A stretch of DNA of 64,000 nucleotides, taken from CAWELS01 sp964468205 (GTDB taxonomy: Bacteria; Acidobacteriota; Terriglobia; Bryobacterales; Bryobacteraceae). Made by a program: the position numbers and the translations under genes. This document shows, piece after piece, positions 34,595-43,089 of the stretch; the stretch's first letter is position 1, and each line of letters starts with the position of its first letter. The stretch lies in NCBI GenBank assembly GCA_964468205.1, contig CAYXVG010000032.1, forward strand, positions 16,025 through 80,024, given 5' to 3'. The notes beneath the pieces are model-generated. The model was not told the origin of the DNA and did no database searches. It saw only the letters and a list, made by a program, of their open reading frames with translations.

Positions 34595-34991
34595 ATCCGC
34601 CCTTGGCAGTAGTGTCGTCGCGGCCCATGGCGGTGCTCCCTCAAGTTGCCGCGGTGGGGATTTCGGAAGAGGACTTACGCAGGGCCGGCTCGAGAAGTGC
34701 ACAATATGAATCCGCCCCATTTCGCATCGCGCCGTACACTGGGAACAGGCATTACGCCGGCGCAGACATTCCATGTTTATCCCGCTGACGGCGTGTGGGC
34801 CGTCAAAAAAGGATGGGAAGCGGGCTGTCACGTATGGAACCAAGAGGGAAGCCGTTGAGGTGGCTGTACGAGACGGAAGTATCGCAAGGGCCGCTCAGAT
34901 CGTGGTGCATCGAGCCCAGTGTATTGGCGGGGAGTTGGGAACTCGCGAATAGCACTCAGCGAATCTGTATCATCCGCCTCAGGGCGCACCG
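34595..34991. other. Gene-poor interval containing a DUF2188-like remnant
   Basis: No intact gene was found. It separates the SMP-30 gene from the convergent beta-helix gene. The only recognisable content is the frameshifted DUF2188-like remnant at 34751-34952, annotated separately. No terminator-like hairpin with a T-tract is evident. Confidence 0.6.
34751..34952 (+). pseudogene. Frameshifted DUF2188-like remnant
   Basis: One frame reads TFHVYPADGVWAVKKGWEAG, matching the start of DUF2188 (HVxPxxxGWxVKxxG). Near 34830 the homology passes to another frame, which reads YGTKREAVEVAVRD and AAQIVVHRA. These match the second half of the domain (TKxEAxExAR...ELVIHG). A stop follows at 34950-34952. 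A single-base indel around the CACGTATGGAACC stretch would reconnect the halves. The intact domain is about 60 residues, so the remnant covers most of it. The family is tiny and low-complexity in motif, so the call is tentative. Confidence 0.42.
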
Positions 34992-36230
34992 CTACTCTGT
35001 TCCTGGGTACTTTGCCGCACCTTCGATCGCGATGGTCTCGGCTTCGATCCGAGATAGGATGACTCTGCCCGCGATCCCGTTGACCCGGATACGCTGGGCT
35101 GTAACCCCCTCCAGAGTGGCGTTCTCCAGCGCCAGTTCCGAAATCGGCTCCGCGACGAAGGTATCAAAGCCCAGCCAGATGTCCCCGAACTCACCGCCGT
35201 TGATCTGCAGATCGGCGATGGGGCCGTAAAAGGCCACCGGCGCCTGTGCCCGCACTCCATGCAGCCGAATGTTACGATAGCTGTTCAACCCGGCTCGCTC
35301 CCGTGGTTCGCTGCGTCCGAAAATCGCGAACTTTCCGCCCACGTCGTGGATCATGACATCGCGAATCTCGACGTCGTGCGAGTGGCTCAGCATGCCGGGA
35401 TTCCGGTGATTTCGCAGGCCGACCCCGTTCCCAGAGACATTTTCGACCAGGGCGTTTTGAATCAGCACGCCCTGGGCGCCGTCCTCGATCTCGAAAGCGT
35501 TTCCGCCCGCATCGCCACGCGGAGCGTCACGGGCCACGACGTCGATGAACCGGATGTCACGCGCCGTGCTACCGGAGACCACATCCGCATCGCCCCCGGC
35601 ATCGAAGGCGTCCTCGGCATAGTCGGTGATGGTAACGCGGCGCACTTCGCCGTCTACGCATCCGCGGCCGAAGTCGAGCCCCACGTAGGCGCGCGTGATG
35701 GTGACGTCGACGATCCGGGCGCCGACGGCGTAGCGGATCTCGATGCCGCGGGCCCGGCCGGTAGCTGTTTGAACATAGTAGTTGGCATCGAGGGTCAGCC
35801 CTTCTACGCGGACATTGTGAATCGGATTGTCCTCGGAGCCTTCCACAAGAAGGACGGGGGTGCCTTCCGGGCTCAGACTCCGGCTGGCGAGCTGAATGGT
35901 AGCGCCGGCGCCGGACAGTACGATCCCGCCGGAGCGAATTGTGAGCGTCTCGGAGATTAGGTAGGGAGCCTCAGCCGGATCGAGGATCACTCGCCCGCCG
36001 CCAGAGGCCGAGGCCGCGTCAATGGCTTGCTGAATCGCCGCGGTTGCGCTGGTGGAGCCGTCGGCCACGGCGCCGAAGTCGGTGGCGCGGAATGTCGGTT
36101 GTGGCCAGGTCGGCGGCGCAAGCATCCCCGCGGCGAGAGCGGCGAGGACGATGCTGGCCCGGTAAAATCGCAAGGCTGAATGCTGACGCCCGCCGCCGCG
36201 GTCGTGACCGCGGGCGCCTCTCCTCCTCAA
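34992..36230 (-). CDS. Pectate-lyase-3-type right-handed beta-helix protein
   Basis: A secreted protein of 412 codons or fewer. The frame opens with TTG 36230, directly after the TonB receptor stop; the TTG at 36173 would give a cleaner leader (LRFYRASIVLAALAAGMLAP). FRATDFGAVADGSTSATAAI followed by QQAIDAASASGGGRVILD is the N-terminal Pectate_lyase_3/GH28-like signature. The remainder is repeated short beta-strand coils (AVGARIVDVTITRAYVGLDF, GVLIQNALVENVSGNGVGL), i.e. a parallel beta-helix. Catalytic residues cannot be fixed. It abuts the receptor gene with no gap, so the two form one unit in which the receptor probably imports products released by this enzyme. Confidence 0.8.
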   Translation of the reverse strand: MRRRGARGHDRGGGRQHSALRFYRASIVLAALAAGMLAPPTWPQPTFRATDFGAVADGSTSATAAIQQAIDAASASGGGRVILDPAEAPYLISETLTIRSGGIVLSGAGATIQLASRSLSPEGTPVLLVEGSEDNPIHNVRVEGLTLDANYYVQTATGRARGIEIRYAVGARIVDVTITRAYVGLDFGRGCVDGEVRRVTITDYAEDAFDAGGDADVVSGSTARDIRFIDVVARDAPRGDAGGNAFEIEDGAQGVLIQNALVENVSGNGVGLRNHRNPGMLSHSHDVEIRDVMIHDVGGKFAIFGRSEPRERAGLNSYRNIRLHGVRAQAPVAFYGPIADLQINGGEFGDIWLGFDTFVAEPISELALENATLEGVTAQRIRVNGIAGRVILSRIEAETIAIEGAAKYPGTE

Positions 36231-39200
36231 CTAGAACGTGAAGCGAGTGTAGATCTGGATGCCACGCGGCCTTCCACCGCTGGTGATCCGCCCGAAGTTC
36301 CCGCTGTCGATGTCGGTTATCGGGTTGTTGTAGGTGCGGTGGTTGAGGGCGTTCAACAGGTCCGCACGGATTTGCAGCTTCATCGCTTCCCCGAAGCGGA
36401 TGTTCTTTGCGAAAGACAAGTCCGCGTTCCAGGAACTCGGACCTCGGATCGCGCCCCGCCCGAGGGTACCGGGTCGAATGGCGGCTCCGGAAGCGTCGCT
36501 GATCGGAACCTGTGAGAATGCGTTGCCGTTCAGGTAGACGAGGCCGGGCGTGATACCGATCACGGGATCTGATCCCGCCATGTAGTCCGGACGCGTGCCG
36601 ACGGCGGAGTCTCCCTGAATCACCGTGAGTGGGAGTCCGCTGCGATACTTGAAGACCGCGGAGACCTGCCAGCCGCCGACGATCCAGCGCATCGCGGGTC
36701 CGCGATTTCGGAACGTCGGTACTTCATAGACGGTGTCCCATTTGAAGTCATGCTTGACATCGAGGTCCGCCGGGCCATGGTTGTTTCCCAGTTCGTTGAA
36801 GCCCTGAAGCTCGCCATTGTCGAGTTCGCCGGATCCCACATCGCCTTTGCCGTAGCTGAGGGCCTTGCCCCAGGTGTAGTAGACATTGAATCCGTAGCGC
36901 TCCCCGAAACGTTTCCGGAGCGCCGACTGCCACGAATAGTAAGTGGTGCTATCGGCGTTGTGAACGAATCGTGCCGTGCCGGTATTCGGGTTCGGCAGTT
37001 CGCCAGTGATGCGGTCGGGCTCATTGTAGAGCTGGCTGAGGATGAAGCGGACACCACGCGTGCCGACGAAGCCGGTCTCGATCATGAGCTCACGCATCAG
37101 TTCGCGCTCCACGATCAGCGAAAAGTTCTGGCTATACGGCGGTCTGATGTTCGGGCTGATCACGTTGAACGCGGGAGTGCCGGCGGGGCCGGTGACCAGG
37201 TCGATTGCTTGTTCGTTGAACTGTACTTCGTCGAAGCCGACACCGAGCGCCGCTGACTGGGATTTCGAGAACTGAACGCGGAATGGGAAGTCCGGAGCCA
37301 CCATCACGATGTTGGAGCGTGAAATAGAACCTACGAGCGGCGCGAACATAATCCCGTAGCCGCCACGTACCACCCAGCGGTCAGTGGGACGGTAGGCAAA
37401 GCCGAATCGGGGCGCAAGATTGAACGCCGACGCCTCGTATGGCTCGTCGATTGGGCGGAAAGGCCCCAAGACGAACCCTGGGCCGAACCCGTCCGGATTG
37501 AAGTGGTGTGGCGGGCCGCCGTCCTCGCCCTCCGCCTCCGGCGAACCGAAGTAGTCCCAACGCAAGCCGAGATTCAACGTCAGCCGGTTGCTTACTCTCC
37601 AGTCGTCCTGCAAGAAGAGGCCGAACTGAGGAACCGTCGCGCGAAACTTTGGTGTTCCGAAGGTGAAGCGCACGCGATTCGGAGCGTTCGCGATGAGGTC
37701 ATCGGCGTTGCTGAACTCAAAGCGGGGGTTTTCGACGTTGACCCGGCCATACTGCTGCCAGAACAGCATGCCGCCGAACTTGAGGGCATGTCCACCGAGC
37801 AGCACCGAGGCCTTCTGATCGAAGCTGTACTGTGGAGCGTTGCCAATCTGGCGGAGCTCGCCGTCTTGTCTGAATCCCAGGGCGCGAATGCCCGGATAGC
37901 GACGTCCGCCAAAGAAGTCCTCTTCCTTGGACTCTTCCTGAAAGTTGAAGTAGCCGTCGAGGCGTTCTTGGTCGGGACGGTTGTAGCCGAAGCGCGTCTC
38001 GGAGTTCCAAACAGCGCTCTGGGCGGTCAGACTGACGTTCACGCGATATCCCTTACCAGTGAAGGTCCGTGGGTTGATCGCAGAGGCGCGGGGCTGCAAC
38101 AACTCCGGATTCGAGTAGTTGAAACTGCCGGTCAACTTGATCTTCTGAGTCAGCCACGCGTCAGACTTGAAGTTGAGGTTCTCATCGTCCGTGGACTGGT
38201 CTCCCGGCGCCGTGTACAAGCCGGTCATCGCGCCCGGGTCGGTGGACTCGGTGGGGAGCGGAAACTGGTCGAGCACCAGCCGCAAGCTGGGGAGATTCGA
38301 CGGGATCATGTCCCGCAGAGCTTGCGTCGGCACCGTCTCCGACACTGTTGCGGCCACGTCGGAGCGGACCCACTCGGCCGCCGCGAAGAAGAATGCCCGG
38401 TTCCTTCGAATCGGACCGCCGACCGAGCCGCCGAACTGATGGTAGTTGAAATCGCCCTTTTCGGCGAGAAATGGGTCACGGGCATTGAGCGCTTCGTCCT
38501 GCATCAGATAGAACCCGCTGCCATGAAACTGGTTCGTGCCGGACTTTGTCACAACGTTCAGGTTGCCGCTCAACTGCCGTCCGTTCTCGGCGCCGAGTAC
38601 TCCCTTGGAGACCTGCACCTCTTCGATCGCTTCCATACTGATGAGGTTGATCGTGTTAAATCCACCGGAGAAATTCGTAGATGGTTCCACGAAGCTGGCC
38701 GTGGCGTCCGTGCCATCCTGCGTGATGGAGAAGCTCGCGGCGCCGAGGCCGTTCATGACGAATCGGCCGCCGCCGGCATTCTGGATGCCTTGTCCGAGAT
38801 CGACAAGGTTCGACAGGTCGCGCCGGTTGACTGGCAACTCGAGCAGAAAATCGCCTTGCTGGCTCTCGCGCTGACCGGCTGAGGCGACGTTGAGCAACGG
38901 ATACTCGGCCACTACCGTAACGGTTTCGCTCTGATCGCCAAGCTCAAGTGAGATGCGCTTGTCCGCCACCTGGCCTGCCTGATCCAGCCGAATTCCGGAC
39001 TGGCGAGCCGTCTTGAAGCTTGGCGCCTGCGCTTCTAGCGTGTATACGCCAAGCTCCAGAAACTCGAAGCGAAAACGTCCCATCGGGCCGGTGATGAACT
39101 CCCGCTGCTTGCCGGTTTCCTCATTGTTCAGCCGCAAAACCGCGTTCCCAATCGTCGCGTCGCTGGGGTCCGTGACGGAACCCGTTATGATGCCGGTTGT

Positions 39201-39302
39201 CACTTGGGCGGAAAGGCCGGTGACCGCTATGACAGCGACGAGAATTGCGGCGAGCAAAAACGCAAACAGCTTCCTCACGAGATGTGAAGACAAACGACTC
39301 AT
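36231..39302 (-). CDS. TonB-dependent receptor with N-terminal carboxypeptidase-regulatory-like domain
   Basis: An outer-membrane receptor of about 1023 residues. The ATG at 39302 (MSRLSSHLVRKLFAFLL) is preferred over 39326, because AGGAG lies 8 nt upstream. After the signal peptide comes a CarboxypepD_reg-like domain (GIITGSVTDPSDATIGNAVL, about 37-105), then the plug (ETVTVVAEYPLLNVASAG, IEEVQVSKGVLGAENGRQLS, NVVTKSGTNQFHGSGFYL), then a large barrel ending TRFTF with a terminal Phe. This is the Oar-like class abundant in Acidobacteriota, and no SusD gene is present. It should import oligosaccharides or other large ligands using TonB energy. The beta-helix gene follows immediately. Confidence 0.9.
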   Translation of the reverse strand: MSRLSSHLVRKLFAFLLAAILVAVIAVTGLSAQVTTGIITGSVTDPSDATIGNAVLRLNNEETGKQREFITGPMGRFRFEFLELGVYTLEAQAPSFKTARQSGIRLDQAGQVADKRISLELGDQSETVTVVAEYPLLNVASAGQRESQQGDFLLELPVNRRDLSNLVDLGQGIQNAGGGRFVMNGLGAASFSITQDGTDATASFVEPSTNFSGGFNTINLISMEAIEEVQVSKGVLGAENGRQLSGNLNVVTKSGTNQFHGSGFYLMQDEALNARDPFLAEKGDFNYHQFGGSVGGPIRRNRAFFFAAAEWVRSDVAATVSETVPTQALRDMIPSNLPSLRLVLDQFPLPTESTDPGAMTGLYTAPGDQSTDDENLNFKSDAWLTQKIKLTGSFNYSNPELLQPRASAINPRTFTGKGYRVNVSLTAQSAVWNSETRFGYNRPDQERLDGYFNFQEESKEEDFFGGRRYPGIRALGFRQDGELRQIGNAPQYSFDQKASVLLGGHALKFGGMLFWQQYGRVNVENPRFEFSNADDLIANAPNRVRFTFGTPKFRATVPQFGLFLQDDWRVSNRLTLNLGLRWDYFGSPEAEGEDGGPPHHFNPDGFGPGFVLGPFRPIDEPYEASAFNLAPRFGFAYRPTDRWVVRGGYGIMFAPLVGSISRSNIVMVAPDFPFRVQFSKSQSAALGVGFDEVQFNEQAIDLVTGPAGTPAFNVISPNIRPPYSQNFSLIVERELMRELMIETGFVGTRGVRFILSQLYNEPDRITGELPNPNTGTARFVHNADSTTYYSWQSALRKRFGERYGFNVYYTWGKALSYGKGDVGSGELDNGELQGFNELGNNHGPADLDVKHDFKWDTVYEVPTFRNRGPAMRWIVGGWQVSAVFKYRSGLPLTVIQGDSAVGTRPDYMAGSDPVIGITPGLVYLNGNAFSQVPISDASGAAIRPGTLGRGAIRGPSSWNADLSFAKNIRFGEAMKLQIRADLLNALNHRTYNNPITDIDSGNFGRITSGGRPRGIQIYTRFTF

Positions 39303-39728
39303 GATAGAGGCTCCTATTCTGGACAAGGAGGTGGCGCAGAAACCTCAGTGGTGTACTGGCCCCTTTGCAGAAAGCTTACGTGACGTGCATTTCGAACAGT
39401 TGACATCTGGATCAATAGTGCGTGAAGGCTGCCGGCCCGCACGGTCCCGAGCCGCTACTCAGCGCCCGTCGGCGCCGGATGGTCCCCTACCGTCGCCAGA
39501 GTCAATTACGCGGGCATCGGCGCGCTCGAAACGCCCGGCATACCGAGATGGCTCGCCGAACCGAAGGACTCGCGATCAGCCACAATGTCCCCATTGCCGC
39601 CACCTAACCTCTTTCTGGTGCATCAGTTTAGCTTACGAATTAACCAAATAGGGTCTGATAGGTCGCGTAGCATCCCCTATCTCCCCTCGGCGTTCCACAA
39701 CTGATTCAGGACTCCTGATCTCGGGGAT
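39303..39728. other. Non-coding interval upstream of the receptor gene
   Basis: No gene was found. It must hold the leftward promoter of the receptor operon. No recognisable operator, repeat or RNA was identified. It ends at the start of mobile-element debris at 39729. Confidence 0.6.
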
Positions 39729-40158
39729 TCAAGTTGAGCCGACTTTGAACAAGAGCTGAAGTTCAGTCTCGGGAAACACGGTTTCAGTAGCGTTAAGCTG
39801 ATCGCGGAGTTTCTGTAGAGCCCGGTCGCGGTCAGACTGGCTGAGGTGATGGAACCGGACGGTGAGTGTGCTGGTTGTGGAGTCGGGAAACAGATCGACT
39901 TCGGTATCGTGGATTTGCCGCGGCAACGCCCGGATATGCTCGCTCCAGGGAAGATTCTCCCGCGGCGGGGAAGCCATGCTGGTTTCGGCCCGATAGCTAG
40001 TCATCTTGATTGTGTCCATGAAGTGTTTGCGCTCCGTCCGCAGCCGTGTGAACCGATCATCTTCCGGTAGCTGTTGGACCGTGTTGTGATGGTCGGTTTG
40101 CTGGCGCTGCTGCTTGAGCTACTCGATGTGTCGGTTGAGGGCGTCGATCTCTTGCCCC
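39729..40158 (-). pseudogene. C-terminal remnant of a transposase-like gene
   Basis: The intact frame 39729-40019 (96 codons) begins mid-protein. Reading further upstream in the same frame gives TERKHFMDTIKM after a coiled coil (LKQQRQQTDHHNTVQQLPED) and WGQEIDALNRHIE, broken by a TAG at 40121-40119. The segments DRFTRLRTERKHFMDTIKM, SYRAET and FPDSTTSTLTVRFHHL fit the C-terminal third of a large transposase family common in Planctomycetes and Acidobacteria, from memory of the pattern. The 5' side stops at the IS630 fragment at 40159. The missing N-terminus plus the nonsense codon mean it is dead. Confidence 0.6.
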
Positions 40159-40273
40159 CAGGTTTGGAACGCGGTCAAGAACTCGCGGGCCGGGAATGCG
40201 GCGCCCTGGTCGAAGGACGAACTCAAGAAGATACTCATGTCTGCCCTGTTCGCCTTCCAGAAGCTCCCGCGGA
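40159..40273 (+). mobile_element. IS630 transposase 3'-end fragment
   Basis: These 115 bp match 48174-48288 at 107 of 115 positions with no indel. They encode the last 35 residues of the IS630 transposase (QVWNAVKNSRAGNAAPWSKD, then ELKKILMSALFAFQ). The stop TAG of the intact copy is AAG here, so the frame runs on into unrelated sequence. The rest of the element is absent. It sits in the same orientation as the larger copy at 47.6 kb, on the other side of the signalling operon. Confidence 0.9.
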
Positions 40274-40617
40274 AAATCAGGAGCTTCTTCGAATACCCCG
40301 ACACACGCTATACACTCGCCTGGGCGGAATAGCACTTACTTACTGGAGGTCCGTATCAACAAAACTGGAGTTGACGTCGGAGGCACGCCACTTTGTCAAA
40401 CAGATGCAGACAATTCGAAATAAGATGGGCGCATGCGGGCAGTGAGGGATTCCCTGTAGTTGACGTATATCGCGACCTGGATACGCTGAAACGTGTCGCC
40501 GTTGTCGTTGAGGCTGACAAGGCCATCGGCGAAATCGTGGAGCTTTTCCGAGCTGCCTGACTTGGGTATACCCCGAAATGCCGAACTCATTTGGTATACA
40601 ATTCCGCGGGTAAAGAT
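40274..40617. other. Debris between IS630 fragment and the signalling operon
   Basis: No gene is supported. Short open frames on either strand (e.g. 40396-40590 minus, with IPKSGSSEKLHDFADGLVSL) resemble no family I can name and have no convincing start. Two GTATAC-centred motifs at 40564-40601 are the only structured feature. Confidence 0.5.
40564..40601. promoter_or_regulatory. Paired GTATAC-core palindromes
   Basis: GGGTATACCC (40564-40573) is a perfect 10-bp palindrome, and a second TTGGTATACAA-type site lies at 40591-40601, about 28 bp centre to centre. Helically phased palindromes look like operator sites, but they sit beyond the 3' end of the leftward operon with no known rightward gene. 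Confidence 0.25.
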
Positions 40618-41841
40618 TCATTTTATGCCAGGTGCTTTTTTGACTTCATGCAGACTTGCCGGAAGGGCGCCAGCGAGCGGCTGCTTCTGCGACACGATCA
40701 CCCTGAGAGGCTCCCTTACATACCCGTCACCGAAATTCCTCACTCGCTCGAGGAAGCTCTTGGTGACCTCGAAGCCACGGGTGATGAGTAGGATACCATT
40801 CTTTGTATACAGGTCCTCCGCCAGGATCACGCCGATCCGCAGTGCATGCAAGGGTATCTCCTGAACCTCCTGGCTTGCAGCGGCGGAGCCCTTCAGGCCG
40901 ATGAATACCTGCAAGGCGGCAGGATCGTACATCCCCTCCCGTCCACGCATCGTGTCCAGGACTGTTTGCGCTTGCATCCCGTGCAACTCCAACTCGTCGT
41001 AGTCGACTGCAATCTTGAGCAAGCTTGCAGACACCGCCACGTCGTCATCGCCCCTTGCCGGCTTGCTGCCGGCTGCCGAGGCTCGTCGGGCAGGCTTGGC
41101 GTAGCAAGCGAGTATCTCTCTCACGGTCTCCAGACGCGGGATGTTTGCCAGCAGCGCTTCGGTCACTGCCGGCGCCCTGGCGATCATGGCCTGCTCATTC
41201 TCGCTCAACTCCTCTCCATAGAAGTGCTTCTGGATAACCGTCTCGGGTACGGTAATGCTGCCGAGCTGCGATAGCATGGCTGCGACTTCGACCTCCCAGC
41301 GGTTTACGAGGCCCATCTCAACGGCGAGCTCCTGTACGAGCTTCCGGATCCTGGAGGCGCGCCCAAACGCGAGAGGGCTGGTCATGCCCAGAATCTCGGT
41401 GAGCGTCTTGATACTGCCATGCAGTGTCTGCTCGAGAAGCACCCGCTCGGCGGTCACCAGGCGGTACTGCTTGGCAGCGGAATCGAAGGACAGGTGAAGC
41501 TGCTTGGGAGGGCATGGCTTGGTCAAGAAGCGGAATATCTGCCCCTCGTTCACCGCGGCGATAGCCGCCTTCATGTCGGATTGGCCTGTGAGCAGCATCC
41601 TCACGGTGTCCGGCGCCTGTTGTCGCACCCGAGCCAGGAACGCGGCCCCGTCCATCCTCGGCATGTGCATGTCCGAGAGCACCACGGCGAACGGACCGTT
41701 CTCTTCCATCGTCGTGAGTCCCTGCCCTCCGCTGGTCGCCGTGTGGACCTCGTAACCGCGGCGCAGCAGCAACGACAACCCTTCCAGAACCTGAGGCTCG
41801 TCATCCACGCACAGGACTTTCGTCCTTGTGTGATTCATCAT
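40618..41841 (-). CDS. Response regulator with degenerate HD-GYP-like domain
   Basis: A 407-residue two-domain regulator. The receiver (1-125) has phosphoacceptor Asp57 (VVLSDMHMPRMDG), acidic Asp13-Asp14 and Lys108 (FLTKPC). The output region (145-300) follows the HD-GYP helical pattern, but the metal-binding HD of AALLHDIGK is replaced by AAMLSQLGS (Ser191-Gln192). Metal binding, and hence cyclic-di-GMP hydrolysis, is not expected. The C-terminus (IGVILAEDLYTKNGILLITR, VREPLRVIV) is a conserved tail in this RR subgroup. It is last in the signalling operon, 27 bp after the REC-HDOD gene. A role as a phospho-regulated binding protein is inferred. Confidence 0.85.
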   Translation of the reverse strand: MMNHTRTKVLCVDDEPQVLEGLSLLLRRGYEVHTATSGGQGLTTMEENGPFAVVLSDMHMPRMDGAAFLARVRQQAPDTVRMLLTGQSDMKAAIAAVNEGQIFRFLTKPCPPKQLHLSFDSAAKQYRLVTAERVLLEQTLHGSIKTLTEILGMTSPLAFGRASRIRKLVQELAVEMGLVNRWEVEVAAMLSQLGSITVPETVIQKHFYGEELSENEQAMIARAPAVTEALLANIPRLETVREILACYAKPARRASAAGSKPARGDDDVAVSASLLKIAVDYDELELHGMQAQTVLDTMRGREGMYDPAALQVFIGLKGSAAASQEVQEIPLHALRIGVILAEDLYTKNGILLITRGFEVTKSFLERVRNFGDGYVREPLRVIVSQKQPLAGALPASLHEVKKAPGIK

Positions 41842-41868
41842 GATCCCTTTATAACTACAAGTTCCATC

Positions 41869-43089
41869 TCACGCGTCAGCCCCGGATAGAGTTGCGCCGG
41901 CGCGCTCCTTGGCGGTCTCTCTCCATGCACCGATCTTGTCTCCGACACCCAGCTTGTCCAGGTAGAAAGGATTCAAGTCGATGCTCTGCCGTTTGGTACC
42001 GGCGATGACCGGATCCAACTGCTCGCAGGCCAGGGCGTCGGCCACATGAACCGCAGCCAGGAGGCCGAACGTCGGCTGATCGACACAGCCCGGCGCATGG
42101 TGGTTGGCAACGGCCTCGACAATCGGGTAGGGCAAACCCCATATGCCGAGCAGGTACGCCCCAATCTCCGCGTGCGTCACACCGCACAGTCTCTCTTCCA
42201 CCGCGTGCATACCCTCCCCTTCTCTCCGCATTGTGTCTACGACACGTTGGACATGGTCGGGCAACTCCCTGGCCAAGAGGAGCTTCCCAATGTCGTGAAG
42301 CAAGGCCGCGACGAAGGCATCCTCCTTGTCCTGCTTGTGGGCGAACATGCTCTCCGCAATGCAGGCCGAGAGAAGAGAGTGACTCTGCAGGGCCTCCATG
42401 GATAGACCTCCGAGGTTTCCGCGAGCGCCGTCTTTGGTGAAGACCTCCATCGCGAGCACAACATGCTTGATGGCGTTCAAACCGAGGTAGGCAACGGCTT
42501 CTTCGATCTTGCTTATCGAGCGGGACCGCCGAAAGAAGGCCGAGTTGACGAGCTGCAACGTCTTGGCACACATGGCCATGTCCTGCTTGAGGATCTGCGC
42601 CACGTCGCCGGCCGAGACTCGCTCGTCGGCGAGGGCGCCCACTAGTTGGGAGTATAACTGCGGCAGGGATGGCAACTTCTCGATCCTGCCAACGATCTGC
42701 CAGACGACTTCGTCATTGAGCCGCGACTGTAAGGTACAGGCGCGCTCGACCACGTTTTCTATCACTCCGGCCTCGCATGGTTTGGTGAGAAACTGGTGAG
42801 CGACCGGCACGGCCCGGAGCGCCGATTCGAGCTCGGCGTGGCCCGATAGCACGATGCGCACCACCTCGGAATGCTTGTCCTTAACCGTTTTGAGCAGGGT
42901 TGCGCCATCCATCTTGGGCATGCGCATGTCCGCGACAATCACGTCGAATCGCTCGGTGGCCAGGAGACGAAGCGCCTCTTGTCCGCTCTCGACAAAAGAC
43001 ATCTCCCACTTGGCTCTCTGGCGCCGAAGTCGGTGCTGCAACCCCGCGAGGATCTGGGGCTCATCGTCCACGAACAGAATACGCTTCAT
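41869..43089 (-). CDS. Response regulator with HDOD output domain
   Basis: A 406-residue protein. The receiver (1-120) has acidic Asp8-Asp9, phosphoacceptor Asp54 (VIVADMRMPKMDG) and Lys103. An HDOD domain (about 130-340) shows EKLPSLPQLYSQLVGAL, VNSAFFRRSRSISKIEEAV and LGLNAIKHVVLAMEVF. Unusually for HDOD it keeps an HD pair (LLHDIGKLLLA, His265-Asp266) and a later NHH (VANHHAPG). HDOD proteins act in signalling and motility and usually lack phosphodiesterase activity. The ATG overlaps the kinase stop by 4 bp (ATGA), so it is translationally coupled to its likely kinase. Confidence 0.9.
   Translation of the reverse strand: MKRILFVDDEPQILAGLQHRLRRQRAKWEMSFVESGQEALRLLATERFDVIVADMRMPKMDGATLLKTVKDKHSEVVRIVLSGHAELESALRAVPVAHQFLTKPCEAGVIENVVERACTLQSRLNDEVVWQIVGRIEKLPSLPQLYSQLVGALADERVSAGDVAQILKQDMAMCAKTLQLVNSAFFRRSRSISKIEEAVAYLGLNAIKHVVLAMEVFTKDGARGNLGGLSMEALQSHSLLSACIAESMFAHKQDKEDAFVAALLHDIGKLLLARELPDHVQRVVDTMRREGEGMHAVEERLCGVTHAEIGAYLLGIWGLPYPIVEAVANHHAPGCVDQPTFGLLAAVHVADALACEQLDPVIAGTKRQSIDLNPFYLDKLGVGDKIGAWRETAKERAGATLSGADA

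Noticed and set aside
37503..38882. 459-codon plus-strand open frame
   Set aside because: Antisense to the TonB receptor, with no domain and no ribosome site.
40396..40590. Small minus-strand gene next to the signalling operon
   Set aside because: No family match and no ribosome binding site; it lies in transposon debris.
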